From CAYMCQ01 sp964389025 (lineage in GTDB: Bacteria > Verrucomicrobiota > Verrucomicrobiia > Limisphaerales > CAYMCQ01): DNA of 47,411 bases. This document shows positions 9,475 to 17,544 of the stretch, piece by piece (the first letter of the stretch is position 1; every line of letters begins with the position of its first letter). A program made the translations under genes and the position numbers. The DNA is taken from contig CAYMCQ010000025.1 of assembly GCA_964389025.1 (NCBI GenBank), positions 1-47,411 of the forward strand, in the 5' to 3' direction. Under the pieces are notes generated by a model. It was given only the letters and a program-made list of their open reading frames with translations. It searched no databases and had not been told where the DNA came from.

Positions 9475-9900
9475 TCAATTTTTCCCGCAGGCCGGACAAT
9501 GTCCGTGAATCGCCACGTCAAATCGTTCAGCTTTGAATCCTTTGGGAATCAAAATTTTTGCTGCAGGAAAATCCAAATCAAAAACTCCGCCGCATTCCTC
9601 GCAATAAAAGTGAACGTGCTCCTGCATGTTCGGACAAAACCGCGTCGCGCCTCGATCCAGCGTGACTTGTCGCGCCAGTCCGCACTTCACCAGCGCATCG
9701 AGGCAATTATAGACCGTCGCCATTGAAATCTCCGGCATCTGCTTTTTCGCGCGCATAAAAACCTGGTCCGCCGTCGGATGATCTCGTTTGCCGAGCAAGA
9801 CGTTATAGACTTGCTGCCGGTGCTGCGTGAATCGAAAGCCGCGATTCGATAGTCGCGATGTCAATTCGCTCTCAACTTTTTCATTTCCAACCGCGCTCAT
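9475..9900 (-). CDS. Fur-family transcriptional regulator, PerR-like
   Basis: Metal-dependent DNA-binding repressor. From the ATG at 9900 it has 141 residues, the usual Fur-family length. A start at 9939 would add 13 residues that look unlike the family. The winged-helix half has GFRFTQHRQQVYNVLL and ATVYNCLDALVKCGL. The dimerisation half has a histidine cluster (EHVHFYCEECG) and two CxxC pairs (CEEC, CPAC) for structural zinc. After the first CxxC it has Asp (GGVFDLD), where PerR has Asp and Fur usually has Glu, so PerR is favoured. It is the first gene upstream of sufB-sufC on the same strand. Confidence 0.85.
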   Translation of the reverse strand: MSAVGNEKVESELTSRLSNRGFRFTQHRQQVYNVLLGKRDHPTADQVFMRAKKQMPEISMATVYNCLDALVKCGLARQVTLDRGATRFCPNMQEHVHFYCEECGGVFDLDFPAAKILIPKGFKAERFDVAIHGHCPACGKN

Positions 9901-9942
9901 TGCGTTTATCCAGTCTAGCCAACCTGCCAAGGGTGTCAATAT

Positions 9943-9957
9943 TTGGAATTATTCTAA
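9943..9957. promoter_or_regulatory. PerR/Fur-box-like operator upstream of the regulator
   Basis: TTGGAATTATTCTAA is a 7-1-7 palindrome (6 of 7 pairs) closely resembling the Per box pattern TTATAATNATTATAA. It lies 42 bases upstream of the regulator's ATG, in the intergenic space shared with the divergent spmAB gene, where a repressor site would be expected. Autoregulation is inferred, not shown. Confidence 0.6.
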
Positions 9958-10104
9958 ATAAAAGTGTGGCAGGCGGCGTAAGGAAACTCCAACATCAAAC
10001 GCGCCTGGGGTTGTAAGCTTTCGGAGTGAGGCCCTTCACGGCGGCGGCGATTCGAAATCGAAATTTTTCCTCGCGCAATTTTTCAGCGACCGTAGCCTCT
10101 CGCC

Positions 10105-11457
10105 ATGCTCAATTACATCTGGCTTGGGCTGATGCTTTTGGCAGTCGTCATCGGCGGCTGCAACGACAGCCTTGAAGCTGTGGGCAAGGCCGCGTTCGAG
10201 CGAGCCGAATATGCCGTGATGAATCTCGCTCTGCCGCTGGCCGGCGTCATGGCGCTCTGGCTCGGTGTGATGCGGCTTGCGGAAAAAGCCGGGCTGATCC
10301 AAATCCTCGCGCTCCTGCTGCGGCCTGTGATGCGCCGCCTTTTTCCCGATGTGCCGCCTGAACATCCCGCCATGGGTTCGATGCTGATGAACATGGCCGC
10401 AAATATTCTCGGCCTGTCAAACGCAGCGACGCCGCTCGGGATTCGCGCGATGAAGGATTTGGAAGCTCTCAACCCGCGTCCTGGTGTCGCGTCGAATGCG
10501 ATGTGCACCTTTCTCGCGATCAACACGAGTTCGATTCAACTCATTCCAGCGACGGCAGTTGGCGTGCTTGCCGTTGCCGGTTCGAGAAATCCCTCTTCCA
10601 TCATCGGCACGGCAATCATCGCGACGACGTTTTCGACGATTGCAGGAATTGTGTCGGTGAAACTTTTGGAGAAGCTGCCGGGCTATCGCTTGCCAGCACT
10701 TCCTGCAAGTAGCCGCCGAGGTAACGAAGCTCAAACTTCTTCCGATAAGAGTCAGGACCTCGTTACCTCGGCTGCTACCGAAGAAGCGGGGTCGCCGCTG
10801 AATTGGTTTGGCCGAATTTTGTTGGCAGCGTTCGCTGCTTTTATCATCTGGGCGTTTCTCCGAATCGGCTTTCCAGAAGTTTTTGGTCGCACGGCCCCGA
10901 CAGATTGGGCGAGCGACAACCATTTCATCCGCGCCGTGAAAGCCGCCTCGCTGCTCTCGATTCCGTTCCTGTTGTCGTTTTTTCCGCTCTACGCCGCATT
11001 GCGACGCGTGAAAGTTTATGAGGAGTTTGTAGAAGGCGCGAAGGAAGGCTTCCAAGTTTCAGTGATGATCATTCCGTATCTCGTGGCGATTCTCGTCGCC
11101 ATCGGGATGTTTCGCGCCGCTGGCGGCATCGAGTTGATCACTCAATTCATTAAGCCCGCGCTCGACTTCGTGCATTTCCCGACCGAACTGGTGCCCATGA
11201 GTCTGGTGCGTCCGCTGAGTGGCAGCGGCACGCTCGGCTTGTTCAGTGATCTCGTGAAACAATTTGGCCCGGACAGTTTGATCGCGCGCACGGCAGGAAC
11301 AATATACGGCAGCACGGAGACGACGTTTTACGTCATCGCGGTTTATTTTGGCTCGGTGGGGGTTCGCCGCACGCGACACGCGGTGCCGGCGGGTTTGATC
11401 GCGGACTTGGTCGGCATCATAGCGTCGGTGGTTGTTTGCCGGATGATGTTTGGATAA
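10105..11457 (+). CDS. SpmA-SpmB fused nucleoside-recognition (Gate) domain membrane protein
   Basis: 450-residue membrane protein joining the two spore-maturation proteins SpmA (about 1-200) and SpmB (about 230-450) in one chain. Both halves carry the Gate/nucleoside-recognition pattern: NILGLSNAATPLGIRAM and CTFLAINTSSIQLIP in the first, VRPLSGSGTLGLFSDL and RTAGTIYGSTETTFYV in the second. In Bacillus the pair affects spore core dehydration; in non-sporulating Gram-negatives such fusions exist with unknown, probably transport-related, function. The linker (about residues 202-225) is coded by a 70-bp palindromic repeat read in frame. It is divergently transcribed from the PerR-like gene. Confidence 0.88.
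   Translation: MLNYIWLGLMLLAVVIGGCNDSLEAVGKAAFERAEYAVMNLALPLAGVMALWLGVMRLAEKAGLIQILALLLRPVMRRLFPDVPPEHPAMGSMLMNMAANILGLSNAATPLGIRAMKDLEALNPRPGVASNAMCTFLAINTSSIQLIPATAVGVLAVAGSRNPSSIIGTAIIATTFSTIAGIVSVKLLEKLPGYRLPALPASSRRGNEAQTSSDKSQDLVTSAATEEAGSPLNWFGRILLAAFAAFIIWAFLRIGFPEVFGRTAPTDWASDNHFIRAVKAASLLSIPFLLSFFPLYAALRRVKVYEEFVEGAKEGFQVSVMIIPYLVAILVAIGMFRAAGGIELITQFIKPALDFVHFPTELVPMSLVRPLSGSGTLGLFSDLVKQFGPDSLIARTAGTIYGSTETTFYVIAVYFGSVGVRRTRHAVPAGLIADLVGIIASVVVCRMMFG
10709..10778. repeat. 70-bp palindromic repeat inside spmAB, in frame
   Basis: 21-base arms GTAGCCGCCGAGGTAACGAAG and its near reverse complement (10758-10778) match at 19 of 21 positions around a 28-base loop. It is translated as SRRGNEAQ...LVTSAAT and connects the SpmA and SpmB halves without breaking the frame. 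Confidence 0.8.
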
Positions 11458-11462
11458 TTTTC

Positions 11463-11532
11463 GGAGAGCGGAGTTCCACGACGACCTGACTTTTCCGATA
11501 AAAATTTAGGGCGTCGTGTAACTCCGCCCTCC
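11463..11532. repeat. 70-bp palindromic repeat (GGAG family)
   Basis: The arms start GGAGAGCGGAGTTCCACGACG and end CGTCGTGTAACTCCGCCCTCC, with three mismatches. It sits between the convergent ends of spmAB and the methyltransferase gene. It has the same length as the coding-region palindromes at 10709 and 23688. Confidence 0.75.
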
Positions 11533-11538
11533 GGGAAT

Positions 11539-12132
11539 TCAATGGCCGTTCTTCTGATAAACATTCAACCTTGCCGGCGGAACGTTGAACCAAATCACGT
11601 CTGACTTGATGAGTTCAAACTGCTCCGAACCTTTCGGATGCCCGCGTTTTAGATTATAGCTGTATTGAACCCACTTGCCGCGCGGACGAAGGATTGCGCG
11701 GATTTTATTTGAAAGACTTTCGGTTTCGTCCGGCAAAAAATTTTTCAGCGGCAAGCTGGAGATGACCGCGTCCACACATTCCATGTCGCCGAACTTGTCT
11801 TGGAGCAGCCTGTCGAATTCCCGCGCGTCGCCGGATAGGATGTGGGTTCTGGGAAAACGTTTGCCGAGCACGTCCGCCATCTTGGGATTGTTTTCGACGC
11901 AGACGATCTTGTTTTCCGCGATGCCGCGATTGATCAGCGCCTGCGTGACCGCGCCCGTGCCGGGGCCAAGTTCGAGGACGAAATGCCTGCTGTTCGGGTT
12001 TGCCCATCGCGCCATGGCGTTGGCGAGAAAACGGGAACTGGGCGTGACCGACGCCGTCATGAGCGGAGCCTGAAGCCACTCCTGCACGAACAGCGTCGTG
12101 TCGTTCAAAGTCGCAAGTAATTTTTTTGCCAT
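11539..12132 (-). CDS. PmtA-like class I SAM-dependent methyltransferase
   Basis: 197 residues from the ATG at 12132 (MAKKLLATLN); an ATG at 12177 would add 15 residues of low plausibility. It has the Rossmann SAM-binding glycine motif LELGPGTGAVTQ, the acidic turn CVENNPKM at strand 2, and an SSLPLKNF motif in the catalytic region. This pattern is that of the bacterial phosphatidylethanolamine N-methyltransferase / 16S rRNA dimethylase-like group, and the N-terminal FVQEWLQAPLMTASVTPSSR matches the PmtA group. The substrate is probably a phospholipid head group, but this is inferred from family only. It is flanked on both sides by palindromic repeats and is likely monocistronic. Confidence 0.75.
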   Translation of the reverse strand: MAKKLLATLNDTTLFVQEWLQAPLMTASVTPSSRFLANAMARWANPNSRHFVLELGPGTGAVTQALINRGIAENKIVCVENNPKMADVLGKRFPRTHILSGDAREFDRLLQDKFGDMECVDAVISSLPLKNFLPDETESLSNKIRAILRPRGKWVQYSYNLKRGHPKGSEQFELIKSDVIWFNVPPARLNVYQKNGH

Positions 12133-12213
12133 CGTCGTCCTTTTTGAAACCCTGGCCGACTCCACGCTGGTTAGCATAGCCGATGATTTTTTTGATGCGA
12201 GAGAAATTTTACC

Positions 12214-12291
12214 TTCGGAGGGAGGAGTTCCACGACGCCCTAAAATATTCTGGCAACGAAGTCAGGGACTCGTGTAACTCGTCCCTCCGAA
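12214..12291. repeat. Palindromic repeat (GGAG family)
   Basis: The arms begin TTCGGAGGGAGGAGTTCCACGA and end CGTGTAACTCGTCCCTCCGAA; together they form a long imperfect hairpin between the methyltransferase start and the pyrB stop. It is a sequence relative of 11463-11532, sharing GAGTTCCACGACG and GTGTAACTC cores. Confidence 0.75.
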
Positions 12292-12292
12292 G

Positions 12293-13237
12293 TCAGGTCG
12301 AAGAAATTTCCTGCGGCCCTTTTCCGCCGTTGAGCAGAAACAGAACTGCCATCCGCACCGCAAGGCCGTTCGTGACCTGCTCCAAAATCACCGACCGACC
12401 GCAATCGGCTATCTCGCTGTCAATCTCCACGCCGCGATTGATCGGGCCGGGGTGCATGATCAGCGCACCCGGTTTCGTTTTCGCAAGACGCGCTTTCGTC
12501 AGGCCGAACAACGCCGTGTATTCGCCGAGGCCTGGGAACATCGTCTTCCGCTGCCGCTCATGCTGGATACGAAGAAGATTGATGATGTCCGCGTCGGCGA
12601 TGGCTTCATCAAGATGATGAGTGACGCGACAGCCCATCTTTTCAAACACGCGCGGCATGAGCGTGGACGGGCCACAAAGCGTCACACGCGCGCCGAGTTT
12701 CGTGAGCGCCCATATATTCGAGCGCGCGACGCGGCTGTAAAGAATGTCGCCAAGAATCGTGATGTTCAGCCCGGCGATGTTTCCTTTCTTTTCCAAAATT
12801 GTGAACGCGTCGAGCAATGCCTGCGTAGGATGTTCGTGCGCTCCATCGCCGGCATTAACAATACTGGCGTTCATGAATCGCGCGAGAAAATGCGGGGCGC
12901 CCGCCGCGCTGTGGCGGATGATGATGAAATCGGCGTTCAGCGCTTCCAGATTTTTTGCGGTGTCTTTGAGCGTCTCGCCTTTTTTGAACGACGACGCCTC
13001 GGCTGAAAAATTGATGATGTCCGCGCTCAACCGCTGCTCGGCCAGTTCGAAACTGATCCGCGTGCGCGTCGAAGGCTCGACGAAAAGGTTGACGACTGTC
13101 TTGCCGCGCAGCGCCGGAACTTTCTTGATCGCGCGCTCGCCGACGGCTTTGAATGCCCGCGCGGTTTCGAGCACGGTTTTCAGTTCGTCCGCGTTGAGCG
13201 ATTCGATGTCCAGCAGATGTTTGCGAGTCCAACTCAT
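12293..13237 (-). CDS. pyrB: Aspartate carbamoyltransferase catalytic subunit
   Basis: Catalyses carbamoyl phosphate plus aspartate to carbamoyl aspartate, the committed step of pyrimidine synthesis. It is 314 residues, full length. The carbamoyl-phosphate site STRTR is at residues 56-60 and the family motif HPTQALLD is present, together with the C-terminal MHPGPINRGVEI loop. Its start overlaps the pyrR stop by 4 bases (ATGA), so the two genes form an operon and are likely translationally coupled. No pyrC or pyrI follows; a palindromic repeat follows instead. Confidence 0.97.
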   Translation of the reverse strand: MSWTRKHLLDIESLNADELKTVLETARAFKAVGERAIKKVPALRGKTVVNLFVEPSTRTRISFELAEQRLSADIINFSAEASSFKKGETLKDTAKNLEALNADFIIIRHSAAGAPHFLARFMNASIVNAGDGAHEHPTQALLDAFTILEKKGNIAGLNITILGDILYSRVARSNIWALTKLGARVTLCGPSTLMPRVFEKMGCRVTHHLDEAIADADIINLLRIQHERQRKTMFPGLGEYTALFGLTKARLAKTKPGALIMHPGPINRGVEIDSEIADCGRSVILEQVTNGLAVRMAVLFLLNGGKGPQEISST

Positions 13238-13770
13238 GGTTTTTCAAGGACGACTTCGTCTTCCTTTGCTCCGGATTCGGTCAGGCGCATTGAAACTTTT
13301 TCTTCCAGGGCAGTCGGAACATTCTTGCCGACGAAATCCGCTTTGATGGGCAACTCGCGATGGCCGCGGTCAATCAAAACCGCGAGTTTAATTTTTTTTG
13401 GCCGGCCAAAATCATTCAGCGCGTCCATCGCGGCGCGAATAGTCCTCCCGCTGAACAGCACGTCGTCCACGAGGACGACGGTTTTGCCGCCCACGTCGAA
13501 CGGAATGTTCGTGGGATAAATTTGCGGCGCGGCGCGGCGATCCAGATCATCGCGGTGCATGTTCACGTCGAGGCTGCCGCTGCAGACGGGATGTTTCAAA
13601 ATCTCGCCAAGAAGTTTCGCGAGCCGTTGCGCGAGCGGGACGCCTCCGCGCTGGATTCCGACAAGCACAACGTCGTTCGTGGCCTCATTCTGCTCCGCGA
13701 TTTCGTGGGCGATGCGGGCGAGCGCGCGCTGTATGGCCGGCGCATTGAGGATGATTGGAGGGTCAGACAT
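13234..13770 (-). CDS. pyrR: Pyrimidine operon regulator / uracil phosphoribosyltransferase PyrR
   Basis: 178 residues starting at the ATG at 13770 (MSDPPIILN); upstream codons in the same frame come from a palindromic repeat. The PRPP-binding motif VLVDDVLFSGRTIRA is intact and GIQRGGVPLA is the PyrR-type loop. In Gram-positives PyrR binds pyr mRNA and causes attenuation. Here it is directly upstream of and overlapping pyrB, so a regulatory role is plausible, but no clear attenuator is seen and the short leader is occupied by a dispersed palindrome. A residual uracil phosphoribosyltransferase activity is known in the family. Confidence 0.93.
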   Translation of the reverse strand: MSDPPIILNAPAIQRALARIAHEIAEQNEATNDVVLVGIQRGGVPLAQRLAKLLGEILKHPVCSGSLDVNMHRDDLDRRAAPQIYPTNIPFDVGGKTVVLVDDVLFSGRTIRAAMDALNDFGRPKKIKLAVLIDRGHRELPIKADFVGKNVPTALEEKVSMRLTESGAKEDEVVLEKP

Positions 13771-13782
13771 GTGAAGATCTGG

Positions 13783-13912
13783 AAATTCCAACATCCAACA
13801 TCCAACCACCAAAGAAGCTCCGATCACCAAGCTCCAAAGAGTCGTCGCGATTTTGAATTGGAGGTTGGAATTTGGCGCTTCTATGGATGTTGGAGCCTGG
13901 AGCTTGGAGCTT
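13783..13912. repeat. Long composite palindromic repeat upstream of pyrR
   Basis: AATTCCAACATCCAAC-type and AAGCTCCGATCACCAAGCTCC arms on the left are mirrored by TGGAGGTTGGAATTTGG and GTTGGAGCCTGGAGCTTGG on the right, giving a large hairpin of about 130 bases directly upstream of the pyrR start. The rest of the gap up to 14045 holds nothing recognisable. Confidence 0.7.
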
Positions 13913-14045
13913 TTGCCCTGCGTTGAAACCGTCGGAGTAAAAAAAATGAACCGGCGAAGTAAGCTGATTCAAGTTATCAAAATTTTTTTTCATGGCATCC
14001 TTCGCGGCCTCGCGGGACTGCGTTAAAGGAGCGGATTTGGCTGAT

Positions 14046-14258
14046 TTATTTTTTTGGTGTTCGCTCTTTGCGCCACTTGGAGCGATGCTTGACGATCCAA
14101 TCCGTCAACGCGCGCTCGAAGCCGATGTCGCAGCCGGCTTTTTCAGACTCGATCCACTTGTGCTTCAAGATCTCCTCGCGTTCAGCCATGAACTCGCGGT
14201 AGAGCGAAGAATTGGTCAGCAAATCTTTGTCGGAAAGCTTTTTGGTTTGGTCGGACAT
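14046..14258 (-). CDS. Small conserved-looking hypothetical protein
   Basis: 70 residues from the ATG at 14258 (MSDQTKKLSDKD). It is highly charged and predicted helical, with a Trp-containing C-terminal ALTDWIVKHRSKWRKER. It is not recognised as a named family. It lies 112 bases downstream of the Mrp ATPase gene on the same strand. Coding is supported by good codon texture and the lack of a better overlapping frame. The basic tail might bind nucleic acid or membranes, which is speculation. Confidence 0.6.
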   Translation of the reverse strand: MSDQTKKLSDKDLLTNSSLYREFMAEREEILKHKWIESEKAGCDIGFERALTDWIVKHRSKWRKERTPKK

Positions 14259-14369
14259 GTTCGCGACGCTCAATCGTCACAAAAATTTAACATCGTGAAC
14301 CGGTCTGACAATCCAAAAGTGTGGATTGCCCCCGCAAGAAATCTTTTGCCATCGCCAAAGCAAGAAATG

Positions 14370-15413
14370 TCACGCCGCCTTTTCCGTCAAAGCGCGGGCT
14401 ACCGCGATAAACGCCTGTGCCGGGGCTTTTTCAGGGGCGGAAATCACGACCGGCAAACCTTGGTCGCCGCCCTCGCGAATCTCGGTGAAAATGGGAACTT
14501 CCCCGAGGAATGGAAAGTTTTTCCGAGCAGCTTCAGAGCGTCCGCCGCCGTGGCCGAAAATTTCCACGCGCTCTCCGTTCGGCGTCGTGAAGTAACTCAT
14601 GTTTTCGACAATGCCAAGGATCGGCACGTTGACTTTTTCAAACATCGCGATGCCCTTGCGCACGACACCAAGCGATGCTTCCTGCGGAGTGGTCACGATG
14701 ACGCCGCCGTCAAGCGGGACGGTCTGGCAAAGAGAAAGTTGCGCGTCGCCAGTTCCCGGCGGCAAATCCACGAGCAGATAATCAAGCTCGCCCCACTCCA
14801 CTTCGGTCACGAACTGCTGGATGGTTTTCATGATCATCGGCCCGCGCCAGATGACCGGCTGGTCTCCTTCAAGCAAAAAACCCATGCTCATCAGCTTGAT
14901 CCCGAAATTTTCCGGCGGCACGAGTTTTTGTGTTTCGCTCAACGTTGGCCGCTCATGCACGCCCATCATCAACGGAATGCTCGGCCCATAAATATCGCAG
15001 TCCAGCAGGCCGACTGTCGCGCCAAGCTGTTTCAACGCGCAGGCGAGGTTGACCGAACAAGTGGATTTGCCGACGCCGCCTTTGCCGCTGGCGATGGCGA
15101 TGACTTTTTTGATTCCCGCAACTCTGTTCTGCTGGGCAAAAGGATTTTGCGCTCCGGCTCGCGCCGCCGGAGCGTTTTGTTTCACTTCGACGTGAACCGC
15201 GCTCACGCCGGGCAAAGCTGTCAAAGCTGCTTCGCTTTCGGTTTTGATTTGCGCCGCTGCCTCGGGGCTGGCTGAAGTCAATTCAACCGAAACGCTTACC
15301 GCGCCATTGTTCGCCGCGATCTTTTTCACAAGACCGAATGAAACGATGTCGCGCGAGTAGCCGGGAAATTTAACGCTTTTAAGAGCGTTCAAAATAACTT
15401 CGTCAGTTAACAT
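14370..15413 (-). CDS. Mrp/ApbC (NBP35-type) P-loop ATPase, Fe-S carrier family
   Basis: 347-residue cytoplasmic ATPase with an N-terminal MIP18/DUF59 domain (about 1-80) and a deviant Walker A GKGGVGKST at residues 110-118. The Switch I-like DCDIYGPSIP and the DLPPGTGDAQL block are typical of ApbC/Mrp, which bind and transfer Fe-S clusters. An oddity is that the place where many homologues have CPxC (after ENMSYF) reads TTPNGER, so the cluster-bridging cysteines are absent there. It may still act as an ATPase partner. Its presence in a window holding the whole SUF set supports an Fe-S role. Confidence 0.92.
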   Translation of the reverse strand: MLTDEVILNALKSVKFPGYSRDIVSFGLVKKIAANNGAVSVSVELTSASPEAAAQIKTESEAALTALPGVSAVHVEVKQNAPAARAGAQNPFAQQNRVAGIKKVIAIASGKGGVGKSTCSVNLACALKQLGATVGLLDCDIYGPSIPLMMGVHERPTLSETQKLVPPENFGIKLMSMGFLLEGDQPVIWRGPMIMKTIQQFVTEVEWGELDYLLVDLPPGTGDAQLSLCQTVPLDGGVIVTTPQEASLGVVRKGIAMFEKVNVPILGIVENMSYFTTPNGERVEIFGHGGGRSEAARKNFPFLGEVPIFTEIREGGDQGLPVVISAPEKAPAQAFIAVARALTEKAA

Positions 15414-15470
15414 TCAGTTCACGATTGCGGATAAAAAGTCAGAACGCAAGCGCGAGCAAATCGCCTGAAT

Positions 15471-15624
15471 GGTGGCACGGGCGTCTCGCCCGTCAAATTC
15501 GGCGTCCCGCCGAATTTCGTAGCTAGACGAAGTTTGTCGTGGGGGTTCACTTAAACCGCTGACTGACTCTCACGACGATTTCCGGCGAGACGCCGGAAAT
15601 GACAGGCAAGACGCCTGTGCCACC
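15471..15624. repeat. Nested palindromic repeat (GGTGGCACGGGCG family)
   Basis: The outer arms GGTGGCACGGGCGTCTCGCC and CAAGACGCCTGTGCCACC enclose further inverted segments built on GGCGAGACGCCGG. It lies between the divergent mrp and puuD-like genes. The outer arm is closely similar to the palindrome inside sufS at 23688-23757. Confidence 0.75.
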
Positions 15625-15671
15625 CACAAATTTCTGCTTGAACCAAAACCGCAACCCGCCAATCTCCCCGC

Positions 15672-16517
15672 ATGAGCCCCGAACTCAACGAATGGCTGCA
15701 ACTGTTTTTCCGCTGGATCCACATCTTCGCCGCCATCATGTGGGTCGGCACGACGTATTATTTCACCTGGCTCGACGGGCGATTTTCGGAATTGGAAAAA
15801 GCCGCGAGCGGCGATGATAAATCGAAAGAGAAAAATGTCTGGATGGTTCACAGCGGCGGATTCTATGTAGTGGAGAAACAAAAAATTCCGCAGCTCATGC
15901 CGCAAACGTTGCATTGGTTCAAATGGGAGGCGGCCATCACCTGGATCAGCGGATTTTTCCTGTTCGGGCTGGTTTATTATCACGGCGGAATGATGGTCGA
16001 AGCCGAGGATTGGCCGATCAAAAAAGGCGTCGCCTTCGCGTTGAGCTTTGGTCTGCTCATCGTCGGCTGGGTTGTTTACGACTTGCTTCTGACGAAACTT
16101 TTCAAAAATGAAATCGTCGGGATGATCGTTTCGTTTCTGGTGATCACTGGAGTCGCTTACATTTTCACGCGAGGAATAAAAGTGCTGAATCTGCCGCCGC
16201 TTTTTCCCGCGCGCGCGGCCTACATGCAACTCGGCTCAATGCTCGGCACAATCATGACCGCGAATGTCTGGATGCGAATCCTGCCGCCGCAACGTCGCAT
16301 GGTCGCCGCGCTTAAAGCCGGTCGGCAACCTGATTTGGCCGAAGGCGCGCGCGCCAAAATGCGTTCCAAGCACAACACATTCATCGTCATGCCCGTCATG
16401 TTCATCATGGTCAGCAACCATTACGGCAGCGTCGTCGGCTCGCCTCACAACTGGCTGATTTTGTCGGTGATGGTTTTGGTCGGTTGGGGCGCGGCGGCGG
16501 TTTTGCGAAAGGCGTGA
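15672..16517 (+). CDS. Urate hydroxylase PuuD-type membrane protein (Urate_ox_N domain)
   Basis: 281-residue integral membrane protein with about eight helices. The N-terminal LFFRWIHIFAAIMWVGTTYYFTWLD (a block near residues 12-36) and the conserved WMVHSGGFYVVEK and LHWFKWEAAITW match the PuuD N-terminal domain. In PuuD, this membrane part is followed by a cytochrome c domain and oxidises urate. Here the protein ends right after the last helix, so no heme c domain is present and the urate role is uncertain. It starts at the ATG at 15672 and has no purine-degradation neighbours. The histidines of the helices (WIH, VHSGG, SNHYG) are retained. Confidence 0.8.
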   Translation: MSPELNEWLQLFFRWIHIFAAIMWVGTTYYFTWLDGRFSELEKAASGDDKSKEKNVWMVHSGGFYVVEKQKIPQLMPQTLHWFKWEAAITWISGFFLFGLVYYHGGMMVEAEDWPIKKGVAFALSFGLLIVGWVVYDLLLTKLFKNEIVGMIVSFLVITGVAYIFTRGIKVLNLPPLFPARAAYMQLGSMLGTIMTANVWMRILPPQRRMVAALKAGRQPDLAEGARAKMRSKHNTFIVMPVMFIMVSNHYGSVVGSPHNWLILSVMVLVGWGAAAVLRKA

Positions 16518-16572
16518 TCGGCTGGTAATCTGACGAAAGTTTTGATGGCGATGGTGGGAGGAAAAGTGGTTT

Positions 16573-16685
16573 GCGAGGCGCGCAATCACACCGAAAGCTT
16601 CTGCCTGCTCGACGTGCATCTGGAGCAATTGGATCGCTCCCCGGCGTTGCAGAGATTGACTGAAAGATTGGCGAAGAGGCTGTGA
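16573..16685 (+). pseudogene. Duplicated 3' end of the ThDP enzyme (left copy)
   Basis: 113 bases reading EARNHTESFCLLDVHLEQ and on to the same stop, matching the end of the ThDP enzyme at 19303-19415 base for base in length. About 18 bases differ and nearly all differences are synonymous; only the Thr/Ala change near the end and the first residue alter the protein. There is no gene body: homology begins abruptly 55 bases after the puuD-like stop. The following bases to 16784 hold no recognisable gene, except a 26-codon frame ending at 16773. Confidence 0.85.
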
Positions 16686-16784
16686 AACAAAGGTGGTTAT
16701 TCATGGAACGTTTTACACCTTGCATAAGCTGTTGCTTGGCGATCATGTGACTTTTGAGGAATTGGCGGCTTGATTTACTTGCCT

Positions 16785-17045
16785 ATGAGAAAACACGAAT
16801 CTGAAGAGGAGTTTAAGCGCCACTGCGAGCTGCTGATGGAACGCGGTTTTATCAGTGGAAGTCTTTATGACGACCGAACGAAAACTGCCATTTTCCAGTT
16901 TACCCCCGAGGGTAAGGAATTGCGCCGACACCTGCGGAAGTTGTTCGATATTCCCACCGTTCATCCCATCAGCCTTACCCCCAGAGAGGTTGCCAATGTC
17001 GTCATGGTTATCATGTTTACGCCACCACCGGATGAGGTCATCTAG
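16785..17045 (+). CDS. Small hypothetical protein in the ThDP-flanked block
   Basis: 86 residues from the ATG at 16785 (MRKHESEEEFKRH); a TTG 15 bases earlier is the alternative. It is charged and helical at the N terminus, followed by FQFTPEGKELRRHLRKLF, which resembles a C-terminal winged-helix-like end; then a hydrophobic stretch VVMVIMFTPPP. It is not recognised. It is the first of three genes lying between the two copies of the ThDP enzyme 3' end. It is probably a real gene from its amino-acid texture, but there is no family support. Confidence 0.5.
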   Translation: MRKHESEEEFKRHCELLMERGFISGSLYDDRTKTAIFQFTPEGKELRRHLRKLFDIPTVHPISLTPREVANVVMVIMFTPPPDEVI

Positions 17046-17090
17046 TCTGCACTCATTCTCTCGTGGCGATAGACTCGTAAGATTCCTAGC

Positions 17091-17453
17091 GTGAATACTC
17101 ACTGCCCACCTCTGGATCCGATTGAGTTTGAATACCTGCTCCAATACACGTTTGAGCATCTCAGACACATTGGCCGCGAGCATACGGCGCGCGAACCCGA
17201 CGTAATGAAAGCCGCAGTTAACCGATACGGTAACACGAAGAAAGCTGCGTTTGTTTTCTGGCGCGTCATGGCTTTGCAGGCTTTGGTTGACTCGGGGCTT
17301 CTGACAGGTCGCTACTATACGCCTCCAGCGGCTGATAAAGCAGCTTGGATAGATGACGCAGTTGTTCACTTAGCAGCACGCTTTCCGGTATCGGTTGGAG
17401 AGACATTCGATGCTGCACAATTTCTATCGTCACTCCAGAAGGCAAAGGAATAA
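17091..17453 (+). CDS. Hypothetical protein in the ThDP-flanked block
   Basis: 120 residues with a GTG start at 17091. It is soluble, with several helical segments (EFEYLLQYTFEHLRHIG, KAAFVFWRVMALQALVDSG). It has a VNRYGNTKKAAF stretch and a YYTPPAADKA linker but no motif that is recognised. It lies 45 bases after the 86-residue gene on the same strand, so the two may be a pair, possibly an unrecognised toxin-antitoxin or immunity unit given the mobile-looking context; that is speculation only. Confidence 0.55.
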   Translation: MNTHCPPLDPIEFEYLLQYTFEHLRHIGREHTAREPDVMKAAVNRYGNTKKAAFVFWRVMALQALVDSGLLTGRYYTPPAADKAAWIDDAVVHLAARFPVSVGETFDAAQFLSSLQKAKE

Positions 17454-17544
17454 TACCGCATTGGACGAAATTTTGGCGGCGGCGAATTGAAGATGAGCCA
17501 TCTCACTTTTTTCCATCCCGCCGGACATCACACCACCGTTCAAA

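Noticed and set aside
10417..11055. 212-residue open frame on the minus strand
   Set aside because: Antisense to the spmAB fusion, with Arg-rich shadow composition.
13992..15275. 427-residue open frame on the plus strand
   Set aside because: It lies opposite the mrp gene, which has clear motifs; the plus-strand protein is low in structure and rich in Arg/His, typical of an antisense shadow.
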